Of a stretch of DNA of 64,000 nt, positions 51,836 through 60,974 are shown in pieces (within the stretch, counting starts at the first letter, position 1; the number at the start of each line of letters is the position of its first letter). The notes under the pieces were generated by a model that was not told where the DNA came from, made no database searches, and was given only the letters and a program-made list of their open reading frames with translations. The stretch lies in the IMG/VR virus record IMGVR_UViG_3300028676_000003, positions 124,001 through 188,000 of that record, one strand, 5' to 3'. This DNA comes from a virus. Position numbers and translations under genes: made by a program.

Positions 51836-52222
51836 ATGGCAAACGGAAAATTCATAAACATAAACTATCCATTCAAGGATAGCAAAAAGGGTTTCTTCTT
51901 AGATTTAAATGATGAAGATTCTCAAGCAATCAAAGCAGATTTACTACATTTGATACTTACTAGAAAAGGTCAAAGACTCTACAATCCAAACTTTGGAACT
52001 GATTTGATTAAATTCATTTTCGAACCTGAAGATGGAATGACTCTAAATGCAATCAAGCAAGAAATAACTTCAGCGGTAAAAATCTATTTACCAAAGCTTC
52101 AATTAGATGATATTTCTATTGAAGAATCAACTGAGAGCGAATATGCGGCAGTTGTAACAATAAAATACACAATAAGTGATGATGTTTTTAGTACTAAAGA
52201 TATCGTAGTTGTAAAATTATAA
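51836..52222 (+). CDS. Baseplate wedge subunit, gp25-like
   Basis: This 128-residue protein (T4 gp25: 132) shows the gp25/lysozyme-like wedge pattern: DLLHLILTRKGQRLYNPNFG then TDLIKFIFEPED. The segment TRKGQRxxxPxFGxxL is the diagnostic core shared by contractile phages, type VI secretion and R-type pyocins. gp25 starts sheath assembly on the baseplate. It opens a late unit and is followed after 5 nt by gp6-like, the same order as in other contractile tails. Confidence 0.88.
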   Translation: MANGKFININYPFKDSKKGFFLDLNDEDSQAIKADLLHLILTRKGQRLYNPNFGTDLIKFIFEPEDGMTLNAIKQEITSAVKIYLPKLQLDDISIEESTESEYAAVVTIKYTISDDVFSTKDIVVVKL

Positions 52223-52227
52223 TTAAA

Positions 52228-54048
52228 ATGGCAAATCAAGGAATACAATATACTTCAAGAAACTTCGCAGACATTAGAACTGACTTAATAAACATGGCTA
52301 GACAATACTATCCTGATATCTTTAATGATTTTAATGATGCATCGGTAGGTATGATGCTTTTAGAGCTAAATGCGGCCGTAGGAGACATGCTTTCGTTTAA
52401 TACCGATAGAATGTTCCAAGAAACACAAATTGACTACGCTACGGAAAGAAAATCAGTTTTATCACTTGCTAGAACCTTCGGATTAAATATCCCAGGAAAG
52501 CGTCCAAGTGTAACAATCGTTGATTTCAGCGTAACCATTCCAGTTCTAGGAGATACATTCGATATCTCATATGCACCAATAATAAAAGCAGGTTCACAAG
52601 TAACTGGTGGTGGAAAGGTATTCGAAGCTTCAGACGATATCGATTTTTCAAGTCCGTTTACAATAGGTGGAATTCCAAACAGAATCATCATTCCTAATTT
52701 CAATGCAAATGGGAATCTTTTAAACTATACTGTAACAAAAAGAGAGATTGTTCTAAATGGTTATACAAAGACTTTTAAGAGAGTTATGACAGCATCTGAT
52801 GTTAGACCATTCCTAGAAATAGTTCTTCCTGAAAACAACGTATTATCGATTGAATCAATCATTACACTTAGTGGGACCAATTTCATTCAAGACCCAAGCC
52901 TTGGAGACTATTTAAACTTGGATAACCAATGGTTTGAAGTTCCAGCACTTGCAGAAGATAAAGTTTTTATTGAAGATAATTCAAGAATCTCAGATAATCC
53001 AGGTGTACGCCCAGGTAAATGGATATCAGTAAACAAGAAATTCATCAAAGAATACACCGATTTAGGGTTCACAAAAATCATACTTGGTGGTGGTTCACAA
53101 GACCTAAGCAGTATTTCACAATTCGATACAAATTCAGCACTTGCTGGACAAATAGGAAATTTCATAAATAATATGTCTTTAGGTACTGTTCCAACAGCTA
53201 ATACAACAATGTTCATTAAGTATCGTGTTGGTGGTGGTGCTGATACAAACTTAGGACCTAACGTATTAAGAGGTGTAGGTGTGTTGAGTATTGATGTTAA
53301 CGGGCAAGACAACACAATTAACCAAGCGGTAAAGAATTCACTTAAAGTAAACAATGCTTTCCCAGCACTAGGTGGTAAAGATTCTCCAAGCATAGATGAA
53401 ATCAAGAATATGGTGAGATATAATTTTGCTTCTCAAAATAGAGCGGTAACAATTAAGGATTATCAAACGAGAATTGCTCAGATGCCTGGGAAATATGGGG
53501 TTCCATTTAGATGTGGAGTATTTGAAGAACAAAATAAGATAAAAACTTACATTCTTGGACTTGATGCCAGCTCTAAATTAACAAACGAATCAACAAGTGC
53601 TCTTAGAGAGAATATTGCGACATACTTAGCTGATTATAGAATGCTTAATGACTACGTTCAAATTACCAATGGTAGAATCATAAACTTGTCATTCGAGATT
53701 GATTTATACATTGATAAAAAGGTTCCATCATCTCAAATCATATCACAAGTAATCACGGATGTACAACAATACTTGGATATCAATAAATTCCAAATGGGTG
53801 ATAACATTTATATCTCTCCGCTTATTGAAACAATCAATAATGTTGGTGGTGTTATGAACGTTACAGATATCAGAATATTCAACAAGGTAGATGAAGGAAT
53901 TTATAGCCTTAATGAAATTTCACAACCTTACATTGATGAAACAACAAGACAAATCGACTTAAGTGATGATTATACTCTTTTTGGTGAGCCAACTAGTATG
54001 TTTGAGATTAAATTCCCGACAAAGGATATTGTATGTAGAGTAAAATAA
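52228..54048 (+). CDS. Baseplate wedge protein, gp6-like
   Basis: This 606-residue protein (T4 gp6: 660) has the gp6/gpJ features: YYPDIFNDFNDASVGMMLLE near the N-terminus, a beta domain, then KNMVRYNFASQNRAVTIKDY then QTRIAQMPG, and a C-terminal domain NLSFEIDLYIDKKVPSSQII, ending with a strand that would dimerise. gp6 forms the ring of wedges around the hub. It follows gp25 in one operon, and the next gene has its own weak promoter. Confidence 0.88.
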   Translation: MANQGIQYTSRNFADIRTDLINMARQYYPDIFNDFNDASVGMMLLELNAAVGDMLSFNTDRMFQETQIDYATERKSVLSLARTFGLNIPGKRPSVTIVDFSVTIPVLGDTFDISYAPIIKAGSQVTGGGKVFEASDDIDFSSPFTIGGIPNRIIIPNFNANGNLLNYTVTKREIVLNGYTKTFKRVMTASDVRPFLEIVLPENNVLSIESIITLSGTNFIQDPSLGDYLNLDNQWFEVPALAEDKVFIEDNSRISDNPGVRPGKWISVNKKFIKEYTDLGFTKIILGGGSQDLSSISQFDTNSALAGQIGNFINNMSLGTVPTANTTMFIKYRVGGGADTNLGPNVLRGVGVLSIDVNGQDNTINQAVKNSLKVNNAFPALGGKDSPSIDEIKNMVRYNFASQNRAVTIKDYQTRIAQMPGKYGVPFRCGVFEEQNKIKTYILGLDASSKLTNESTSALRENIATYLADYRMLNDYVQITNGRIINLSFEIDLYIDKKVPSSQIISQVITDVQQYLDINKFQMGDNIYISPLIETINNVGGVMNVTDIRIFNKVDEGIYSLNEISQPYIDETTRQIDLSDDYTLFGEPTSMFEIKFPTKDIVCRVK

Positions 54049-54050
54049 GG

Positions 54051-54081
54051 TTTCCTTATTGTTTCAAAATAACTATATTTG
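54051..54081 (+). promoter_or_regulatory. Possible early-type promoter (weak -33)
   Basis: TATATTTG at 54074-54081 is a good -7 box, but the -33 position (54051-54053) reads TTT rather than TTG. Leader about 25 nt to the ATG at 54111. Confidence 0.4.
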
Positions 54082-54110
54082 TTGAATAACAAATAATTAA
54101 ATAAATTAAA

Positions 54111-54464
54111 ATGGGTTGTAATTGCAAATCGGGGAATCCAAAGATGGATGAATCCTCATATAAAATAGGAAAAAAATCAGCATTAGAAATGGGACTACAT
54201 TATACTGCTAAGATAATAGGTTTTTTAGTTGGTGTGGTTTTATCACCTTTAATGTTACTTGGTATTCTTTGGTTTATGTTTGATATTATTGTTTTGAACA
54301 AAAATGTTGATTTAACCATTATCATGAAGAAAATCGTTAAGATTCACAAAGCCGTAATGGAAGAAGATGAATTGGAAGAAGAAGATGAAGAATATGATGA
54401 AAACTTCGATGAAGAAGATTACGTAACAATAAACGTAGAAGACCTAACACCAAAAAGCGAATAA
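54111..54464 (+). CDS. Small membrane protein with acidic tail
   Basis: This 117-residue protein starts MGCNCKSGNPKMDESSYKIG, then has a hydrophobic segment from about residue 38 to 66 (IIGFLVGVVLSPLMLLGILW and FMFDIIV), long enough for one or two membrane passes, and a strongly acidic C-terminal third (EEDELEEEDEEYDENFDEED). The two N-terminal Cys in CNC could bind metal or form a disulfide. The next gene starts 1 nt after its stop codon. Possible roles are superinfection exclusion, a spanin- or holin-like function, or anchoring of assembly complexes; no family is evident. Confidence 0.6.
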   Translation: MGCNCKSGNPKMDESSYKIGKKSALEMGLHYTAKIIGFLVGVVLSPLMLLGILWFMFDIIVLNKNVDLTIIMKKIVKIHKAVMEEDELEEEDEEYDENFDEEDYVTINVEDLTPKSE

Positions 54465-54465
54465 A

Positions 54466-57400
54466 ATGTCAAATAGTATTAGAATAAGAACAACACCAAA
54501 TGGTGAAGATAAATACCTTAAGGTTAACCTTGAACAAGACTTCGATTTTCTTGAAATTCTTTCTTTAAAGATATCACAAGAAGATGCTTATAGAAACTTT
54601 TGTTCAGACTATGGTGTTGTTGTTGGTAGAGTAGTAATTAACAGCGGTTTTGGAGTACCAAATGCCAAGGTTAGTATATTTGTACCAATTGATGAAATCG
54701 ATAGCTTAGACCCTGAAATAAAGGGCCTATATCCATATGAAATAGTTTCAGATAAAAACATAGATGGAATTAGGTATAATCTTTTCCCTAAAACGTCAGA
54801 AACAGATAATGAGTGCTTTACACCAATAGGTACATTTCCAAGCAAGAGAGAAGTTCTAGATAACGACATACTTTCAGACATATACTCAAAATACTATAAA
54901 TTCACCACAAATACAAATCATGCTGGTGATTTTATGATTTTTGGGGTACCTCTTGGTACGTATGTTCTTCACGTAGATGCCGACTTATCAGATATTGGAA
55001 TTGCTTCACAAAGACCATATGATAGCATCAGCCAAGGAACACCAACCAAGTTTTTTGATAGTCCAACCAAGTATAAAGGTGGTACAAACTTAGATACCCT
55101 TATTCAGGTTAAATCTGCGAATATGGGTGTTAATGTGCAACCATTTTGGGGAAGCCAAGATAATTGTGAGATTGGGATTACAAGAGTTGATTTAGACTTA
55201 AATTATAATATCATTCCTTCTGCAATGTTTATGGGAAGCCTTTTTGGTGACCAAGACAAGGATTCTGTTAATAAAAACTGTAGACCTAGAAAGGGTCTTG
55301 GTGAATTATGTAGCCAAATTTCAGGTGAAGGAACAATCGAAATGATTAGAGAAACTATTGATGGTGGAATTGAATCATTTGATGTTGAAGGTGGACGTGT
55401 GATTGATTCTGACGGTACTTGGGCCTACCAAATACCTATGAATTTAGATTATATGGTTACAGACGAATTTGGTAACCTAGCACCTTCTGATAATCCAAAT
55501 GTTGGACTTGCGACAAGAGCCAGCGTTCGTTTCAGAATTGGTATGGATGAAACAGGTGGAATTGGTAGACTTAGAACAAGAGCCAAGTATTTAATACCAC
55601 ATAATCCAAGTCTTGGAGTACCAAGTGAAATTGACTACGAATTTGGACCTAAAACTAAAAAAACAAGCTTTAGAAGCCTTTATTGGAATAAGATTTATTC
55701 AGTAAATAACTTCATAGCAAGATTTCAGCCAAATGGTACTGTAAGAAGCCGTAACATGACTGGTATCAAGGATGTTGATAGTTGTGTTGGTACAAAGAAT
55801 CCATTTCCGTATAACAAAGTAAATACAAGCTTTAGCCCAATCTTCTTCATTATTTGTTTATTGATTAAGATTGTTGGTGGTATCATTTATATTTTCAATA
55901 ATGTACTTATTCCAGTTATCAATTTTGTTATTGGTATCATTAAAGGAATCTTTGATGCATTATGTGGTGTAAAACTCCCAGGTGGTAAACGTCTATTTAA
56001 ATTTGCTTGTAAATCTTGGGAATATGTACCTTGTATTTTCATCAAGTGCCCATTTGATGGGGAAGGAGCCATCTATGCCCCAGGTTGTAAAAAAGGTTCA
56101 AGAGGATTCGATGCAGTACAACCACCACCGAATTATTATCCAAACGATGGTTTCTGTCACGGTAAAGGATTCTTAGACCTTGCAGGTTTAGATGACTGTG
56201 TGGCGGCAACTATGGCTGTAGAATTAAACCTATTCCAATTCGATTTCTATAATGATTGGATAAATGGTAGTCTTTTCCATTTCTTATTAAAATATAAGAG
56301 AAGAAAAAATTCAGGAAAGTTCTGTGAATTTGATTGTGATGATTTTGAGGGTTCTTCAATGAATGATTGTCATACAAACTATATCATGGACACTTGTTAT
56401 GATGGTGGAGATAATTCAGAAGACAAATCATATTCAACAACAATAAGAGAAGGTCTTATAAAAAAGGTTGGTAATGATTTCTATTATGCGGCCAGTACTC
56501 ACGATGCTAGAGTTAAGATGTTTGCAACAGATATAATCAACTTAGGAAGTGTATTCAGTTGTGATTGGCAAGGTGTGCCTAAGATTCAACAATACTTGAT
56601 TCCAACAACATATAAATTACCACCAATTACACAAGAACTTCTTGAAGAAGATAATAAGATAGTAGATGTTTCAGGTCAATTTAATATTGGTTGTGAATCA
56701 AGCTCATTATTCTTTAAGATTAACTGTTTGGGTATTGAATCAAGTTACAGAAACTGTTTAAATATCAGACACATATCAGAGTTTGGAGTTGAATTAGATG
56801 AGTATCGTTTTGCTTCTAACGGAACACCTATTTTTGTTGATGGTATCATTAGTATGGCAGATATAGATGCAGATGAGAATGGTGGAAAATGGGTTAGAGA
56901 TGTATTTTATGGTCTTAATAAGAACAGAGAACAATTCAATTTAAATTTCCCATTTACAACAAACTTTAATATCGGCCAACCACTTCCTGAAGCTACATAT
57001 GACTTTACAAGTTATGCAAGCAACGGTGTTGATTATGTTGATTTTAGAGGGTATGCTTTGAATTCTAAAAATTCGTTTTCACAACCTAAAAATTCATTCT
57101 TTTTCTATTTTGGTTTAAATCCAAGTAGTTCAGGTTTAGATAAATTAAATCAAAGATTCTTTACACCTTGTACTGCTATTGTAGAAGATGAATTCATCAT
57201 TGAAATTAAAACAACTCCAACAACTCGTCAAACTACAGCTGATGCAACAATGACATTTAATTTTGTTAATGGAACATCACCGTTTACATACAGTGTAAGT
57301 GGACCAAACTCATACCTAAGAACTGGTAGTGTGATTGGTAGTTCAGCTACAACGCTAACAGGTTTAGCTGTTGGTACATATCAAATAACAAGTACAGATG

Positions 57401-58326
57401 ATAGTGGGCTTAGTGTTATTCAATCGTTCAGTATTAGTGGACCGCCAAGACTTTATGGTACAGCGGCAGTAACACAAAATGCTACTACTGATGCGGCTAA
57501 TGATGGACAAATAACAATATCTAGTGTTGGTGGTGGTTCAGGAACGTATTACTATCAATTATATGATAATAATGGTGGAACAGTAAGACCAAAAACACTT
57601 CTTACTAGTGTACCAACAACGATTACAAACTTGCCAATTAATATACTAACAAATGGTCAAACACCACCTAATTTTGGTTATAGACTTGTTATAAGTGATT
57701 CTGATGATAACTTATTAACAATTCCTAACTTATCAGTAAGTGGGCCTAATGTATTGAAATCAAATGTAGTTGTTTCTGATGTAACATGTTTCGGTGGAAA
57801 TAATGGTTCAATCAACTTAAATATTAGTGGCGGTCAACCACCATACTCAATATCAACAACAGGACCAGTAAATGAGGGTGAAGTATTCGAATCACCATTC
57901 GGAAGTATGTCAGATTTATTTGCTGGAACATATACATCGACTGTTATTGATGCACAAAGTAAAACACTAGTATTAACAACGGTTCTACCAACAATAAATA
58001 GTGAGATGTTGATAACTAAAGGATTCACATTTGATTTACAAAATCAAACTGATATTAATAATTTTATCATTCCGATATATGTATTAAAAGGTGGTGTTAG
58101 TGGACAACCAGTTAAGATTCAATTTAACTTGGATGGAGCTATTGATTCAAACGAAGATTACATTTGGATTAACACAAACGGTACATTTGTAGATACAACA
58201 ACACTAGTAACATTCAGTGTTCCAAGAACATCGTTGAATAGTTACATAACAATTAGAATAGCAAATACTAGTATGGCTTGTTTCAGTGAAGAAATAGATA
58301 TACAAGTTAGCGAAATGACACTTTAA
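54466..58326 (+). CDS. Giant virion protein with hydrophobic segment, Cys-rich core and SprB-like repeats
   Basis: This 1286-residue protein starts 1 nt after the previous gene. Residues about 40-170 resemble a carboxypeptidase-regulatory-like beta sandwich (GRVVINSGFGVPNAKVSIFV, GDFMIFGVPLGTYVLHVDAD). Near 456-503 is a 45-residue hydrophobic stretch (SPIFFIICLLIKIVGGIIYI, then VLIPVINFVIGIIKGIF). Around 503-660 a Cys-rich region follows (CGVKLPGGKRLFKFACKSWE, CDDFEGSSMNDCHTNYIMDTC spacing). From about 918 to 1172 three beta-rich units follow the SprB repeat pattern (DVTCFGGNNGSINLNISGGQ, PPYSIST, LFAGTYTSTVIDAQ), known from the gliding adhesin SprB of flavobacteria. The protein is probably part of the baseplate periphery or a fibre, with membrane-active and host-surface-like modules. 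Direct proof of virion location is lacking. Confidence 0.65.
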   Translation: MSNSIRIRTTPNGEDKYLKVNLEQDFDFLEILSLKISQEDAYRNFCSDYGVVVGRVVINSGFGVPNAKVSIFVPIDEIDSLDPEIKGLYPYEIVSDKNIDGIRYNLFPKTSETDNECFTPIGTFPSKREVLDNDILSDIYSKYYKFTTNTNHAGDFMIFGVPLGTYVLHVDADLSDIGIASQRPYDSISQGTPTKFFDSPTKYKGGTNLDTLIQVKSANMGVNVQPFWGSQDNCEIGITRVDLDLNYNIIPSAMFMGSLFGDQDKDSVNKNCRPRKGLGELCSQISGEGTIEMIRETIDGGIESFDVEGGRVIDSDGTWAYQIPMNLDYMVTDEFGNLAPSDNPNVGLATRASVRFRIGMDETGGIGRLRTRAKYLIPHNPSLGVPSEIDYEFGPKTKKTSFRSLYWNKIYSVNNFIARFQPNGTVRSRNMTGIKDVDSCVGTKNPFPYNKVNTSFSPIFFIICLLIKIVGGIIYIFNNVLIPVINFVIGIIKGIFDALCGVKLPGGKRLFKFACKSWEYVPCIFIKCPFDGEGAIYAPGCKKGSRGFDAVQPPPNYYPNDGFCHGKGFLDLAGLDDCVAATMAVELNLFQFDFYNDWINGSLFHFLLKYKRRKNSGKFCEFDCDDFEGSSMNDCHTNYIMDTCYDGGDNSEDKSYSTTIREGLIKKVGNDFYYAASTHDARVKMFATDIINLGSVFSCDWQGVPKIQQYLIPTTYKLPPITQELLEEDNKIVDVSGQFNIGCESSSLFFKINCLGIESSYRNCLNIRHISEFGVELDEYRFASNGTPIFVDGIISMADIDADENGGKWVRDVFYGLNKNREQFNLNFPFTTNFNIGQPLPEATYDFTSYASNGVDYVDFRGYALNSKNSFSQPKNSFFFYFGLNPSSSGLDKLNQRFFTPCTAIVEDEFIIEIKTTPTTRQTTADATMTFNFVNGTSPFTYSVSGPNSYLRTGSVIGSSATTLTGLAVGTYQITSTDDSGLSVIQSFSISGPPRLYGTAAVTQNATTDAANDGQITISSVGGGSGTYYYQLYDNNGGTVRPKTLLTSVPTTITNLPINILTNGQTPPNFGYRLVISDSDDNLLTIPNLSVSGPNVLKSNVVVSDVTCFGGNNGSINLNISGGQPPYSISTTGPVNEGEVFESPFGSMSDLFAGTYTSTVIDAQSKTLVLTTVLPTINSEMLITKGFTFDLQNQTDINNFIIPIYVLKGGVSGQPVKIQFNLDGAIDSNEDYIWINTNGTFVDTTTLVTFSVPRTSLNSYITIRIANTSMACFSEEIDIQVSEMTL

Positions 58327-58327
58327 G

Positions 58328-60133
58328 ATGGAAAGAATAAAACAAAGACTTAACGTAATTAAATCAAAGAGTTCGGTAAATACGGACACTTTATTTAAGG
58401 TTAATATTGAAGGTAAAGAAAGACTCTTACCGACAAATGAAATAAACAAGGTACTTAATGTTGCTGACAGATTTAACACTGAAAGACAACGTTGCAGTTA
58501 TTATAGAATCATTGGAACAATAAACCCAACGATTTCAAATCCATTATTTAATTTAACTGATTCAAGTCTTCTAAACAAATATACATTCGCTGGATTCAAT
58601 AATCTTGAATTCCTAGATTCATCATACCCAAAAGATAATGATGTAATCGACCAATCAGATTTTACATATCCAAATTCTATCAAAAAATTTTTAAAAGAAC
58701 ATGATGGATGGTTTGGTTATTCTGAACCTGATTTAACCAAGGCTAGTCTTTGTGGTTATTATGATATGGAACCTAAAAGACAAAGATTTTCATTCTTGCC
58801 TGATACAAACCCATACCATAGTAATGTTTCTACTCCATTAAAAAATTGGGAGCTAACAATTACCTACCCTAAAACTACTGATAAGGTACACCCTATAGTA
58901 AATGGGGGGTTACTAATTATAGATATACAACCAGTTATAGTGGCTAGTAGGGGTATGACAGCCTTTGGTATACCATGTAATCACAATGTATTGGTAGGGG
59001 ATGTAGTTAGAATAACAGGTACACAGGGTTTTGATGGTGATTTCGTTGTTGTAAGACTAGGTTTAGATGATGGAGACCTTAAATTAAACTATTTTGTACT
59101 AGATATTCCAAGTACAGGTAGTATAAATCAGAATTCTAGGTTCAAAAAGATGATAGGTGGTGTTGAATCAGAGTATTATTTTAGAAAATTCAGAAAAATT
59201 GCTACAAAAATGTCTAGTATTATCGAAACTGACGATTATGAAACGTATCAAGCAGGTTTTTCTGAGAATATTTACAATGATGCTATAACACAATTCGTTT
59301 TTAATGAAGATATTGATGTAAATGGACTTACTGATAATCTAAATAGACCACTTAGTGAGTTATTTTTTAGTGTAATTAAGACAAATAGCAATAATTTATT
59401 CACAAATGTTGCTTCAGGTATAGAAATTCCATTCATTCCTAGTCTTAATACTAGTAATGTGAACACATATTTGCAAAAAGTACCATGTATTAGCAAGATT
59501 CATAACGGAAATCAGATACCTTTTCCTTCACATGTACCCCTAGAGGCAAATATTACTATTAATAATAACAATGGTATAGTGGGTAATAATGATTTTTATG
59601 GTGATTTGGTAGAATATAACACTACTACACTACTAGAAACAGTATTATCGGTAGTATCACATAGGTTTAATACTCTAAATAGGGAGACCCCTTCTAATAT
59701 AAGCTATGTAAATGGCCTTTCTAGTATACTACCTATAGTACCTATACTAGCTAATATAGACCTAGGTCCTAGACAAGAGGGGTATTATTACCAAGCACAC
59801 TATCTAATAAAGATTAGAGAGTTTTCTAACTATATAGAAGAAGGGAATTCACTAACGATTGATATACCTGATTATGCAACTAATTTAGGTGATGGTAGAT
59901 ATTTATGGAGAGACCTTATAGAAATTGGTTTTAATGAAAGTAGTGAAAAAGCATTAGACTATCCGTTTTTAAATGGTAGTCATTATATGTACGATAATTA
60001 TGTTTTTAATTTAAAAAGACAAGACCCATTTGCTACTTGGGGATTATATTACAGTAAGTTCCCGTCAGACCCAATTGGTGATAGAATAACAGATATATTT
60101 ACAACAAAAACAACAGATACAGATGTTTGCTAA
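58328..60133 (+). CDS. Virion structural protein of unknown function
   Basis: This 601-residue protein starts 1 nt after the previous stop and overlaps the next gene by 11 nt. It has a charged N-terminus (ERIKQRLNVIKSKSSVNTDT), beta-rich body and no membrane segment. Two blocks, about 58860-59110 and 59520-59830, use a clearly different codon style (CTA, GTA, ATA, AGG, CCC) from the rest of the gene. The operon context with large baseplate-type proteins suggests a structural role; no homologue recognised. Confidence 0.6.
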   Translation: MERIKQRLNVIKSKSSVNTDTLFKVNIEGKERLLPTNEINKVLNVADRFNTERQRCSYYRIIGTINPTISNPLFNLTDSSLLNKYTFAGFNNLEFLDSSYPKDNDVIDQSDFTYPNSIKKFLKEHDGWFGYSEPDLTKASLCGYYDMEPKRQRFSFLPDTNPYHSNVSTPLKNWELTITYPKTTDKVHPIVNGGLLIIDIQPVIVASRGMTAFGIPCNHNVLVGDVVRITGTQGFDGDFVVVRLGLDDGDLKLNYFVLDIPSTGSINQNSRFKKMIGGVESEYYFRKFRKIATKMSSIIETDDYETYQAGFSENIYNDAITQFVFNEDIDVNGLTDNLNRPLSELFFSVIKTNSNNLFTNVASGIEIPFIPSLNTSNVNTYLQKVPCISKIHNGNQIPFPSHVPLEANITINNNNGIVGNNDFYGDLVEYNTTTLLETVLSVVSHRFNTLNRETPSNISYVNGLSSILPIVPILANIDLGPRQEGYYYQAHYLIKIREFSNYIEEGNSLTIDIPDYATNLGDGRYLWRDLIEIGFNESSEKALDYPFLNGSHYMYDNYVFNLKRQDPFATWGLYYSKFPSDPIGDRITDIFTTKTTDTDVC

Positions 60134-60974
60134 TACATACAAAATTAACCTTAAAACAATGAATAGTGGAGCTACAGCTACCACTATTACTTTTCCTATT
60201 GATATGAGTTTTCAAGCCGTTGACCAAGGAGAGTTGATTGAACGTGTTTTTGTTGAAACTGAGACTGAAAACGCTATTAATCCAATCCTTAATTACGACA
60301 AGGTTAGATTCATGCCAACAACTCCTAATGACGTAATTGTAAATAAAATAATTTACAATGTAAATGTATTGGATGAGAACAGCCAATATGTTAATGTGTA
60401 TGGAAAGATTGGATTTACAGATGATGATATAAAATTTAAAAAAGAATCATTTAAACAAACGTTTGTTGAATTGGTATTTTTCGATACGGATAATGCATTA
60501 ACACAGAAACCTATCAACGACCTGACAATATTTTCAAATCTTAATTCAAGTGATTTATTGCCAATAGGTTCAAATAATGGAATCGGTGGACAACCTAAGC
60601 CAGCTATTCAGATTCCAATTAATTTTGTTCTTGAAAATCCAATAATAAATCCAATGGGTTTTGCTGAAGGATATCATTTATATGATTATAAAGATGAATT
60701 AGCTATAGGTCAGTCTAAAGATATCTATATGAGAGCAACATTTAAAAATGCAAAGACTGGTAAAGCGGTTAACCTTATGGTTAAACAATCACCACAGGCC
60801 ATTGATAAATTGGTTAATGAACTATATACTAGGTTTATTCTAACCCGTACTAGTAGTGGGTACTACTATAAATTAGATACTACATACCAAGGTAATGGTA
60901 TAGTAGGGGTAAATAACGTGGTTTATACCTCGAATTCGGTTACAATTGACCTATATGAAATAAAAGCACTATAA
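60123..60974 (+). CDS. Virion structural protein of unknown function
   Basis: This 283-residue protein overlaps its neighbours on both sides (11 nt upstream, one base downstream in TAATG). It is beta-rich and has no motif I recognise. The 3' part, about 60838-60965, changes to the CTA/GTA/AGT-rich codon style also seen in the neighbouring genes. Likely baseplate or fibre component by context. Confidence 0.55.
   Translation: MFANTYKINLKTMNSGATATTITFPIDMSFQAVDQGELIERVFVETETENAINPILNYDKVRFMPTTPNDVIVNKIIYNVNVLDENSQYVNVYGKIGFTDDDIKFKKESFKQTFVELVFFDTDNALTQKPINDLTIFSNLNSSDLLPIGSNNGIGGQPKPAIQIPINFVLENPIINPMGFAEGYHLYDYKDELAIGQSKDIYMRATFKNAKTGKAVNLMVKQSPQAIDKLVNELYTRFILTRTSSGYYYKLDTTYQGNGIVGVNNVVYTSNSVTIDLYEIKAL

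Noticed and set aside
52908-53405. 165-residue reverse frame within gp6
   Set aside because: Shadow of a clearly recognisable baseplate gene.
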